Source: Eubacterium sp.
Lineage (GTDB): Bacteria; Bacillota; Clostridia; Lachnospirales; Lachnospiraceae
Assembly: GCA_017433295.1 (NCBI GenBank)
Contig: JAFRHL010000021.1
Location: 16,110 to 80,109, forward strand
DNA length: 64,000 bases
Direction: 5' to 3'
In this document: piece by piece, positions 35,373 to 43,162 of the stretch
How the letters are laid out: every line of letters starts with the position of its first letter
Numbering within the stretch: position 1 is the first letter of the stretch
Notes under the pieces: model-generated
What the model saw: only the letters and a program-made list of their open reading frames with translations
The model's database searches: none
Told to the model about the DNA's origin: nothing
Made by a program: the position numbers and the translations under genes

Positions 35373-37601
35373 ATGGCCATTGCGTTGTATGAACACAATG
35401 AGACGGCATACAAGGCAGCGATGAAGCTGCTTTCTGAAAAAGGCAAGGCGGCGGTGATTCATCCCACCGGTACCGGCAAGTCTTTTATTGCCTTCAAGCT
35501 ATGCGAAGACCACCCGGACAAAAAGATATGCTGGCTTTCGCCTTCGGCTTACATTTTTAAGACCCAGGTGGAGAACCTGAAGGCTTCCTTGGCAAAGGAG
35601 AAGCAAAAGCTTCATGGGAAGGAATGCGACCGGTCACAGACAGGGGATGAGGAGGAAGACCTGTCCCCGGTGACTGACAATATTTCCTTTTATACTTATG
35701 CGAAGCTTATGTCCATGCCGGATCCCGAGATCCGGGCCATTGAGGCGGACTACATCATCCTGGACGAGTTCCACCGCTGCGGGGCAAAAATGTGGGGAGA
35801 GGGAGTGGATACTCTGCTCAGTTCCCATAAGGATGTTCCCGTTCTGGGTCTTTCGGCCACGGCGGTACGCCATCTGGATCACTGCAGGAATATGGCGGAT
35901 GAGCTCTTTGAGGGGAATATTGCTTCCGAGATGTCACTGGGGGAAGCCATAGTAAGGGGAATCCTTTATCCGCCCAGGTACATCTTGTCTATCTACAGCC
36001 GCAGACAGGAGCTTGACAAGTATGAGAAGAGGGTCAGGAAGGCGAGAAATGCGGCAGTCCGCCAGAATGCGGAGAAGTATCTGGAGGAGCTGAAGAGGGC
36101 TTTGGAGAATGCGGAGGGCCTTGACCTGGTATTTGAGAAGCATATGACTGTGAAGGACGGTAAGTATATTGTTTTCTGCACAGATTATGAGCATCTTAAG
36201 GAAATGTCGGGAAAGGTTCCGGAATGGTTTGGCCGGGTAGATTCCAGCCCCCATGTTTACATTGCCTATTCAGATGATCCTGCCACCAGCCGTCAGTTTC
36301 AGGAGTTTAAAGCTGACCAGAGCGAACACCTGAAGCTTCTTTTCTGTATAGACATGTTAAATGAAGGAATTCATCTGGATGATATTCAAGGTGTGATCCT
36401 TCTTCGGCCCACGGTTTCGCCCATCGTCTTTAAGCAGCAGATCGGCCGGGCATTTTCGGCCGGGAAGCAGAAGGAAGCAGTAATCTTTGACATTGTATTA
36501 AACATTGAGAACCTATACAGCATCGACGCCCTGCAGGAGGAAATGGACCTGGCCACGGCCTGGTACCGGTCAGCGGGGGAAGAGTCGAAGATCCTCAATG
36601 AACACTTTGAGATCACCTGCGAGGCAGAGGACTGTCTCCGTCTGTTCTCACAACTGAATGAATCCCTGACCGCCTCCTGGAACTACATGTTCTCGGAAGC
36701 GGAGAAATATTATAAAGAAAATGGAGACCTGAACGTACCCAAACGGTACATCACACCATCAGGCTTCTCCCTGGGATCCTGGCTTTCTACCCAGCGTCAG
36801 ATCCATGCCGGAAAGATTCCGGGACGGCTGACAGAGGATCAGGTAAGCAGGCTTGACAGCATCGGAATGTGCTGGCTGAGCCGGACTGACTTAAGCTGGG
36901 ATAAATATTACAGAGCCGCCGAAAAGTACCGGCAGGAGCATGGCCACCTGCTGGTCAAATACAGGGAAAGCTATGACGGCGTCAGGCTCGGCGCATGGAT
37001 CAAGAGCATGCGCACCTACAGAAAAAGTGGTATCCAGAAGAACTATCTCACCCCCGGCAGGATCCGGCAGCTGGATCAGCTGGGAATGGTCTGGGATATT
37101 CCTGATTATATATGGGAGCAGAATTATCACGCTGCCATGCGTTACCACCGGAATTACGGAGATCTCAATGTAAGACCGGATTATATCGATCCGGAGGGGA
37201 TCCATCTGGGCCTCTGGCTCAACCGGGTCCGCAACGTGAAGAACGCTCCGGAGAAATATAAGGACCAGCCTCTCACCATAGAACAGATCAAAGCTCTGGA
37301 CGCCCTGGGCATGACCTGGGGATCAAGGCATGATGAGAAGTGGAACCGGGCCTACCGGGAGGCATGCCGTTACCGGGATCGGTTCGGCAACCTGGATATT
37401 CCGGCATCCTATATCACAGAAGACGGGGAGCATTTCCGGCTGGGAAGATGGCTCAGACGCCAGAAGGAAAGCTGGCAGAAGGGGAAACTCTCAGGGGAAA
37501 GGCTGGAGAAGCTTAAAAAGATCGGAATGGTTTGCACATATCATGAACAATATGAACAGAACAAATCAGAAGAAATCAATATTGTCGGGTCTTACTTTTG
37601 A
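35373..37601 (+). CDS. DEAD/DEAH-box helicase with four helicase-associated (HA) repeats
   Basis: 742 residues. SF2 helicase core: Walker A HPTGTGKSF (about 29-37), DEFH box YIILDEFHRCG, motif III GLSATAVR, motif VI QQIGRAFSAGK. From about 430 to the end are four HA domains of about 70 residues, each W..Y..A..Y....G.L.V...Y....G..LG.WL..R and ending LGM.W. Such proteins are usually unassigned or tied to DNA defence. Here it is the first gene behind the invertible promoter and overlaps capD, so it belongs to the switched operon. ATG at 35373 follows GGGAGG. Role in polysaccharide synthesis unknown. Confidence 0.88.
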   Translation: MAIALYEHNETAYKAAMKLLSEKGKAAVIHPTGTGKSFIAFKLCEDHPDKKICWLSPSAYIFKTQVENLKASLAKEKQKLHGKECDRSQTGDEEEDLSPVTDNISFYTYAKLMSMPDPEIRAIEADYIILDEFHRCGAKMWGEGVDTLLSSHKDVPVLGLSATAVRHLDHCRNMADELFEGNIASEMSLGEAIVRGILYPPRYILSIYSRRQELDKYEKRVRKARNAAVRQNAEKYLEELKRALENAEGLDLVFEKHMTVKDGKYIVFCTDYEHLKEMSGKVPEWFGRVDSSPHVYIAYSDDPATSRQFQEFKADQSEHLKLLFCIDMLNEGIHLDDIQGVILLRPTVSPIVFKQQIGRAFSAGKQKEAVIFDIVLNIENLYSIDALQEEMDLATAWYRSAGEESKILNEHFEITCEAEDCLRLFSQLNESLTASWNYMFSEAEKYYKENGDLNVPKRYITPSGFSLGSWLSTQRQIHAGKIPGRLTEDQVSRLDSIGMCWLSRTDLSWDKYYRAAEKYRQEHGHLLVKYRESYDGVRLGAWIKSMRTYRKSGIQKNYLTPGRIRQLDQLGMVWDIPDYIWEQNYHAAMRYHRNYGDLNVRPDYIDPEGIHLGLWLNRVRNVKNAPEKYKDQPLTIEQIKALDALGMTWGSRHDEKWNRAYREACRYRDRFGNLDIPASYITEDGEHFRLGRWLRRQKESWQKGKLSGERLEKLKKIGMVCTYHEQYEQNKSEEINIVGSYF

Positions 37602-39609
37602 GCATTGGAAAATCATCGCCGGATGTATGGTGGTATATGACATCATCGCTGTCAATGCAGCCTATTTCCTTGCTCTTTTACTGCGCTTTGACTTCAGGTA
37701 TTCTTTTATACCTTCCCAGTATCTGGTTCCCTTTTTCCGTTTCGCTCCCGCCTATACATTCTTCAGTATCGGCACCTTCATTATCTTCAGGCTCTACAGG
37801 AGCATCTGGCGTTTTGCCAGTTATGACGAGCTGATCCGGGTGATCGGGGCTTCCATTGTGACCGCTTTCTTCCATACCATAGTACTCACTGCCCTTTTTC
37901 AGAGGATGCCGCTTTCCTACTATATTATCGGCGCCATTCTCCAGTTCATCCTGGTCCTTGCGGTACGGTTTTCCTACCGTTTTGTCCTGTTGCTCCAGAG
38001 CAGGTCGCGGAGGGGAGAAAACAGCAGGAGCCCTGTTCCCAATATCATGGTGGTAGGTGCCGGCAATGCCGGACAGGCCCTGATCCGGGATATCCGCCTG
38101 GCCCAGGAAGTAAAGGGAAGGGTGGTGTGCATCATCGATGACAACCCCAATAAGAGGGGAAGATACATAGACGGCATAGAGGTGGTGGGCAGCCGGGACT
38201 GCATCCCGGAGGCAGTGAGGGACTACCAGGTGGACAAGATTTACCTGGCCATGCCCAGTGCGAGCCCTGTGGAGAAGAGGGAGATCCTGGAGATCTGCAA
38301 GAATACCTCCTGCGAACTGAAAACCATCCCGGGCCAGTACCAGTTCATCACCGGAGAGATCACCGCCAGCAAGATGAAGAAGGTGGAGATCGAGGACCTG
38401 CTGGGAAGGGACCCGGTCACCCCTGACATGGACGGGATCTCCCGTTTTGTAAAGGGGAAGAGCGTCCTGATCACCGGAGGGGGAGGCAGCATCGGGTCCG
38501 AGCTGGCCAGGCAGGTGGCCGCCCAGAATCCCGCCAGACTTATCCTGGTGGACATTTATGAGAACAATGCCTACGAGATCCAGCTGGAACTTAAAAAAAA
38601 GTATCCAGACCTTGACCTGGAGGTCATCATCGGCTCTGTCAGGGACAGCAGGATGATGTTCAAGGTCTTTGAAAGATTTCGGCCCCAGGTCGTATACCAC
38701 GCGGCGGCCCACAAGCATGTGCCTCTGATGGAGGATACCCCCTGCGAGGCTATCAAGAACAATGCCATCGGTACTTACAAGACGGCCTATGCCGCCATGT
38801 CCCACGGCTGTGAGAGGTTTATCCTCATCAGCACCGACAAGGCAGTCAACCCCACCAACATCATGGGCGCTTCCAAGCGTCTTTGTGAGATGATCTGTCA
38901 GGCCTTTGACCATAAGGTCAAAGAAGGGAAGGCCAGTGAGATCCCCCAGCTCTTTACCCATACGAAGGATGTGGTCACCAGCGTGGGTGTCCTTAAGGAG
39001 CTCAAGGAGACTAAGACGGAATTCGTTGCCGTGCGCTTCGGGAACGTGCTGGGCAGCAACGGGTCCGTGATCCCGGTCTTTAAGAGGCAGATCGAGAACG
39101 GCGGCCCTGTCACCGTGACCCACAAGGACATCGTCCGTTACTTTATGACCATCCCGGAGGCGGTGGGTCTGGTCCTGGTGGCCGGGACCTACGCAAAGGG
39201 CGGGGAGATCTTCGTCCTTGACATGGGGGAGGAAGTAAAGATCGATACCCTGGCCAGGAATATGATCCGCCTGTCGGGTTACAGGCCGGATGTGGACATA
39301 AAGATCGAATATACCGGGCTCCGTCCCGGCGAGAAGCTTTATGAGGAGAAACTCATGGCCGAGGAAGGACTTAGGCGGACACCCAACAAGCGGGTGCACA
39401 TCGGATGCCCGATTCCCTTTGACATCGAAGACTTCCTGGGGCAGCTAAAGGAACTGATGGAGGCTGCCTATAAGAATAAGGAAAATATCCGGGAACTGGT
39501 GGCCGAGGTGGTGAATACCTATCATCCGGAACAAGGCGGGGAAGCCGGTGCCCAGAAAGCGGAAGATGCCCGGGACAGGGCGATGAAGGAGGCAGCTGTG
39601 GCGGGGTGA
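37543..39609 (+). CDS. capD: Membrane nucleoside-diphosphate-sugar 4,6-dehydratase/epimerase (CapD/FlaA1 type)
   Basis: Likely converts UDP-GlcNAc to a 4-keto-6-deoxy sugar, the first step to modified sugars such as bacillosamine or FucNAc. 688 residues: four N-terminal TM helices (about 15-150), a CoA-binding-like Rossmann domain (VVGAGNAGQALIRDIRL) and the SDR catalytic domain with TGGGGSIGSELARQV and STDKAVNPTNIMGASKR (TDK in place of YxxxK motif as in PglF/CapD). The start at 37543 lies 59 bp inside the helicase gene and has a poor RBS, suggesting coupling; ATG 37552 is an alternative. Confidence 0.93.
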   Translation: MNNMNRTNQKKSILSGLTFEHWKIIAGCMVVYDIIAVNAAYFLALLLRFDFRYSFIPSQYLVPFFRFAPAYTFFSIGTFIIFRLYRSIWRFASYDELIRVIGASIVTAFFHTIVLTALFQRMPLSYYIIGAILQFILVLAVRFSYRFVLLLQSRSRRGENSRSPVPNIMVVGAGNAGQALIRDIRLAQEVKGRVVCIIDDNPNKRGRYIDGIEVVGSRDCIPEAVRDYQVDKIYLAMPSASPVEKREILEICKNTSCELKTIPGQYQFITGEITASKMKKVEIEDLLGRDPVTPDMDGISRFVKGKSVLITGGGGSIGSELARQVAAQNPARLILVDIYENNAYEIQLELKKKYPDLDLEVIIGSVRDSRMMFKVFERFRPQVVYHAAAHKHVPLMEDTPCEAIKNNAIGTYKTAYAAMSHGCERFILISTDKAVNPTNIMGASKRLCEMICQAFDHKVKEGKASEIPQLFTHTKDVVTSVGVLKELKETKTEFVAVRFGNVLGSNGSVIPVFKRQIENGGPVTVTHKDIVRYFMTIPEAVGLVLVAGTYAKGGEIFVLDMGEEVKIDTLARNMIRLSGYRPDVDIKIEYTGLRPGEKLYEEKLMAEEGLRRTPNKRVHIGCPIPFDIEDFLGQLKELMEAAYKNKENIRELVAEVVNTYHPEQGGEAGAQKAEDARDRAMKEAAVAG

Positions 39610-39707
39610 GCCCCGCTACCGCTGATGATGCTGGTCACTGAAGTGATTGAGAATTAAGAGATGCAGGATCGCGGAGGGAGAAGAACATAGATTATGTAGT
39701 TAGTCTT

Positions 39708-40160
39708 TTGGATATCAGCCTCTGGTATTATCTGGCGGCCTTCCTTCTGTTCCTGGGAGTGTGGGCAGTAAGCTGGAAGGTCAGCGCCGGGCTGTTGGCC
39801 GGATATGTGTTGTTCATTTTGGCAGTTACGATTCTGAGCCGGACACCTACAGATATGATGAAGGTAGAACTAAAGCTTTTCTGGTCCTATGATATCCCCG
39901 AACTCCGGGAACAGATTATCTGGAATGTCCTGAGTTTTATACCTGTCGGTGTGTTGGGAGCGGTACTTGTCAGATGGAGGGGCATACCGATGGCTGCAGG
40001 GTTGAGTGTGGTCATAGAACTGCTGCAGCTGGTGACCTTGAGGGGGCTCTTCGAATTTGACGATACCATCCATAATTCTGCCGGGGCAGCGGCGGGGGTG
40101 GTAGCATGGATGGTTGTTTGCGGGGAATGGGTGAGGAGAGGCTCGGACGAGAAATATTAG
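39708..40160 (+). CDS. VanZ-family membrane protein
   Basis: 150 residues with four hydrophobic helices and the VanZ pattern: ILSRTPTD, NVLSFIPVGVLGA, VVIELLQLVTLRGLFEFDD, HNSAGAAAGVVAW. VanZ-like proteins are common in cell-wall and polysaccharide loci; function is undefined apart from teicoplanin resistance for VanZ itself. The start is problematic: TTG at 39708 has no RBS, while GGAGGG (39674-39679) sits before an in-frame ATA at 39687. Confidence 0.85.
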   Translation: MDISLWYYLAAFLLFLGVWAVSWKVSAGLLAGYVLFILAVTILSRTPTDMMKVELKLFWSYDIPELREQIIWNVLSFIPVGVLGAVLVRWRGIPMAAGLSVVIELLQLVTLRGLFEFDDTIHNSAGAAAGVVAWMVVCGEWVRRGSDEKY

Positions 40161-40446
40161 TTACTTTTGTTGTGGAAGGAAGGAGAGTGTGTGGGGCTGA
40201 GGGTTTGATGAAAGAAACGTCTCCATGAAAGTTGCCAGCTAACTTTCTTAAAGAGGGTCGCAGAAGGCTTCCGCAAAGGGATCTGACAATCTTCCATAAA
40301 CAGGCGCTTTTTGGAAAGATGGTAAAAATCGGTCAAGTTTGTCAGTAGGGATGATGTTCATTAAAAATCGGCTGAGATCGCCAAGTGTACCGAACATTTA
40401 AGACTAACCACCAGCAGAAACAGCTACAGTTATTGACATCACTAAC

Positions 40447-40730
40447 TGTCTTAAAGAGTCGGTCGGGGTTGAAAATAATGTAGTTTACATTACAAGAGAC
40501 GGTTGGCATGAAAACTACATATTTATTGGACGGCTGAACCTCATCAACTGTCTTAAAGAAGTGGTCTTGGCAAGAGAAGATGAAATTGAATTAGCAGATG
40601 TATTTTTCATCTCCTTCAATGCGTACCAAGGGTGTTTAAGAAAGATCGTGATGTATGGAAGCTCAATAAATCTCTGACGATTCGAGCCGACAGGATACTG
40701 CCGGTTGGAATGGGCAGAGATGTTCAAAAG
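40447..40730 (+). repeat. Diverged direct repeat, copy A
   Basis: Matches copy B (42359-42662) in order: TGTCTTAAAGAG.CGGTCGGGG, GAAAATAATGTAGTTTACATT, GTCTTAAAGAAGTGGTCT, GGGTGTTTAAGA, then a hairpin unit starting GATTCGAG and ending TTGGAATGGG. Non-coding in all frames. Origin unknown; the pattern suggests a mobile or cassette-like unit. Confidence 0.7.
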
Positions 40731-40740
40731 AAAGGAAGAT

Positions 40741-40770
40741 AAAAAAAGAACCACCTCCCGGAGGAGGTGG
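40741..40770 (-). terminator. Terminator of the small minus-strand gene
   Basis: Minus strand: CCACCTCC-TCC-GGGAGGTGG then TTCTTTTTTT, 15 bp beyond the stop of the 102-residue protein. Confidence 0.8.
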
Positions 40771-40784
40771 CAGGCGGCAAAACG

Positions 40785-41093
40785 TCAAGCGATTCGTTTG
40801 GCAAGCAGCAACGGATGCTTTTTGCCGAGCTTGACGTCAGTCACATAGGTGCATTTGTAAGACGCATCTTTGGTGCGGAGCTCACTTCCTTCTTCGATGA
40901 AGAAGTTATGAGTGTCCCGCAACTCGCGGACGGTCTCCTCAAGCACGATCCTGACAGTGTCGCCTTCATCCACGACTTTCGCAAGAAACTCACGGATGTC
41001 TTTTCTATCCTTGTTTTTAAGGACAGTACTAGCGATCCAGACGGGAGTGGGCTGAAGCCCGCTCAGTGCCAATAACAATTTGGTGTCTTTCAT
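40785..41093 (-). CDS. Small protein of unknown function
   Basis: 102 residues, mixed charge, no membrane segment or recognised domain. The ATG at 41093 follows AAGGAGG; it has its own promoter and terminator, so it is a real, independently expressed gene. It opens MKDTKLLLALSGLQPTPVW and is rich in Lys/Asp/Glu. It is the only minus-strand gene in the polysaccharide region and lies between repeat copies A and B. I cannot assign a function. Confidence 0.7.
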   Translation of the reverse strand: MKDTKLLLALSGLQPTPVWIASTVLKNKDRKDIREFLAKVVDEGDTVRIVLEETVRELRDTHNFFIEEGSELRTKDASYKCTYVTDVKLGKKHPLLLAKRIA

Positions 41094-41408
41094 TTTGAAA
41101 AACCTCCTTCGTATTTTCAGGAGCATCTCTTGCGAGAGTCCCTATGTACACGGAGGCACTCCGGACCGCCACACATATTGTACCGCGAAAAGTGCAAGAA
41201 TTCAATAAACCAATGTGACGGTTATGTAAACAAGTTGGACGCCTCCCTTTAGGTAGTGTGGATATTAGCTCTACTGTCTGGCACAGTCAACGCCATTTCG
41301 GATAATAAAAGGCGTAAAAGACAGAGAAAGATTGCTGCCTATATGGGGTAAAATTGCACCAGAACCAACAAAGAACCACGATTCGTACTGCTAAGAAAGG
41401 CTTTGAAG
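41094..41408. other. Divergent intergenic region of two small genes
   Basis: 315 bp. It holds the minus-strand promoter and a leader with a CTCT-CGCA-AGAG hairpin. No clear promoter for the rightward gene and no further gene were seen. Confidence 0.5.
41177..41205 (-). promoter_or_regulatory. Promoter of the 102-residue protein gene
   Basis: Minus strand: TTGAAT, 17-bp spacer, TACAAT, about 84 bp from the start codon. Confidence 0.6.
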
Positions 41409-41852
41409 ATGAAAGCGTTCATGCGAATTGCCCTTGACGAGATGCCGAAAGATCCAGCGCCGATTGAGGCGGGGCAGCAAGCGACCGTCGCGGGATATGA
41501 CGATGCGGGGAACCTGATGGTTTCCTGGGATAATGGAAGCGGACTGAACCTGATCCCCGGCGTGGATAAATATCATGTTGTGGAAACGCCCGAGGAACTG
41601 GATCGCAGCTTCAACTGGCTATACAAACTCCAAATGGAACTGCCCGATGGAGAAAGCAGTAAATGTCCGCGATGCGGGAAACCATTCGATGCCCACAGAG
41701 GAGCAGTCTCAAGAAGGAAGTACGTTATGGTCTGTGACTTGTGCGGGCAGCAGGAAGCGGTAGAGGATTTACTTAAGGCGACAAAGAATGAGGAGCCTAA
41801 AGCCCTGGACGACTGGTACATCATCAAAGTCTGGCAGGGACGGGAAGTGTGA
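41409..41852 (+). CDS. DUF4314-like domain plus zinc ribbon protein
   Basis: 147 residues. The N-terminal half has the small beta-barrel pattern of DUF4314 proteins from mobile elements (EAGQQATVAGYDDAGNLMV, SWDNGSGLNLIPGVD). The C-terminal half has two CxxC pairs (CPRCGKPF and CDLCGQQE), a probable zinc ribbon. The ATG at 41409 is preferred; a TTG two codons upstream also fits. The family is typical of conjugative elements, which suggests this stretch is remains of one. Confidence 0.7.
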   Translation: MKAFMRIALDEMPKDPAPIEAGQQATVAGYDDAGNLMVSWDNGSGLNLIPGVDKYHVVETPEELDRSFNWLYKLQMELPDGESSKCPRCGKPFDAHRGAVSRRKYVMVCDLCGQQEAVEDLLKATKNEEPKALDDWYIIKVWQGREV

Positions 41853-41880
41853 ATCTACTGGCATCATTTCTCGGAGAAAA

Positions 41881-42048
41881 TGAACATTATCCCCCGATGC
41901 AAAATCGGGAAGCACCTTGAAAATCAAAAATGAACATTATCCCTCGGGATGTGATGTGCGGAAAAGAATGAACATCACCCTTCGGAGAAAATGAACATCA
42001 TCCCTCGGGACTTAATGTGGCGAAGTCAAAAATGAACATTATCCCTCG
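41881..42048 (+). repeat. Five spaced copies of a 16-bp repeat
   Basis: TGAACATTATCCCTCG or close variants at 41881, 41931, 41969, 41992 and 42033. Spacing is irregular (50, 38, 23, 41 bp) and no cas gene is near, so it is not a CRISPR. Multiple short copies of this type occur as transposase-binding sites at the ends of IS21- and Tn7-like elements; that identity is inference. Confidence 0.75.
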
Positions 42049-42358
42049 GAATGTGATGGGCTGTAACGAAATGGCTTTTTTCTGTGACGAAATTGGGTGT
42101 TTAAGACAGAATGTCATTTCCTTCAATGTGAAAAAGTGCGGAAAGTTTCCGCATTCCTGAAACGTCTTTAAGATAGATGGGGATGCAGATTTTTGTAATA
42201 AGGTACTAATAAATGCGGCTTAAATAGCGTGTTTTTTATCTATATTGCACAACAAATTTACTCTCTCACTAAAATATGTACAAAACATATAACCCCCAGG
42301 GTCGTATGAAACTTACATACCGCCGGAGCATCTTGCTACAAGGTTGTAGATTACATTC

Positions 42359-42662
42359 TGTCTTAAAGAGCCGGTCGGGGTTGAAAATAATGTAGTTTAC
42401 ATTCAAAGAGACGGTCGGCATTGAAGATGTACATTTATTGGAGCGTGCAGGGTCACGGAGTGTCTTAAAGAAGTGGTCTGGGTTGATAGAGATGAAGTTG
42501 TAATAAGGGAGATATTGTTCATCGGATTTCACGGAAACCGAGGGTGTTTAAGACAAAGCGGGAGGTTGAGGAGGCTCAATAAGAATTTCCTCTAACGATT
42601 CGAGACGATGATGGGGATCATCGTTTGGAATGGGTGGAGAAAAGTACAGCAGACGTTCAAGT
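42359..42662 (+). repeat. Diverged direct repeat, copy B
   Basis: Second copy of the unit at 40447-40730, running up to the toxin gene start. Its terminal hairpin is ATTCGAG-ACGATGAT-GGGG-ATCATCGT-TTGGAAT (42597-42632). Confidence 0.7.
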
Positions 42663-42663
42663 T

Positions 42664-42930
42664 ATGTTTGAAATAAACTACTCCGGGAAGTTTAAGAGAG
42701 ACTACCGCCTGATGAAGAAACGTGGCTACGATATGGAGGTCCTACGCGATGTGGTCGACTTGCTGAGAGCAGGTATTCCGCTGGATGATAAATATCATGA
42801 CCATCAGCTTGTCGCTGATTACGCAGGCAGCCGTGAGTGCCACATTAGACCTGACTGGCTGCTCATTTACTGGAAAGGGCAAGATTATATCGAGCTTCAG
42901 AGGACAGGGACACACAGTGATCTGTTTTAA
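42664..42930 (+). CDS. YafQ/RelE-family mRNA interferase toxin, orphan
   Basis: 88 residues. RelE/ParE-superfamily fold pattern of the YafQ branch: FEINYSGKFKRDYRLMKKRG, DKYHDHQLVADYAGSRECHI, RPDWLLIYW and a C-terminal LQRTGTHSDLF with the His used in YafQ ribosome-dependent cleavage. No DinJ/RelB antitoxin precedes it; the upstream DNA is non-coding repeat B. The ATG has a weak RBS. It may be silent, controlled by an antitoxin elsewhere, or a remnant. Confidence 0.82.
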   Translation: MFEINYSGKFKRDYRLMKKRGYDMEVLRDVVDLLRAGIPLDDKYHDHQLVADYAGSRECHIRPDWLLIYWKGQDYIELQRTGTHSDLF

Positions 42931-42944
42931 GAACAGTCTCTTCC

Positions 42945-42998
42945 GATTCGAGTTGATGAAAAATGTTCACCGGTTGGAATGAGCAGAGACGCTCACAA
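42945..42998 (+). repeat. Partial third copy (C) of the hairpin repeat
   Basis: GATTCGAG, stem TTGATGAA / TTCACCGG, then TTGGAATGAGCAGAGACG. It matches only the terminal hairpin part of copies A and B and lies 14 bp after the toxin stop, so the toxin is bracketed by copies B and C. Confidence 0.65.
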
Positions 42999-43162
42999 TA
43001 CTTTATCTACCACACAGTGGTCTGAGTTTGCGAAAAAACGGTGAGGGCTACTGTACTAAAGGTATTTTCGGAGCACATATGTAATCGTATCGTTAATACC
43101 CACATGTGTGGATTTCATAGGATATAGGAATCAATAGACGAAGAAGAAATCGAGGAAACATA

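Larger units (their letters stand above)
40161..40784. other. Gene-free, repeat-containing region after the first VanZ gene
   Basis: 624 bp with no supported gene. The right half is repeat copy A. Short CTTAAAGA-containing units recur at about 40245, 40447 and 40550. It marks the left edge of a disturbed stretch that splits the polysaccharide locus. Confidence 0.55.
41853..42663. other. Repeat-rich gene-free region
   Basis: About 810 bp with no supported gene. The left part holds five copies of a 16-bp unit (41881-42048); the right part is repeat copy B. A 42097 GGGTGTTTAAGACAG unit relates to the copies at 40631 and 42543. It looks like decayed mobile DNA. Confidence 0.6.

Noticed and set aside
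37678-39399. 573-codon open frame on the minus strand opposite capD
   Set aside because: It is antisense to a well-conserved dehydratase, has no RBS and no recognisable protein features; third-position codon bias of the real gene keeps the opposite frame open.
41881-42048. CRISPR array
   Set aside because: Repeats are only 16 bp, spacing is irregular, copies vary, and no cas gene is near.
40679-42981. Integron attC sites
   Set aside because: The hairpins lack the RYYYAAC/GTTRRRY core pair, and the recombinase at 34066 is not of the IntI type as far as the motifs show.
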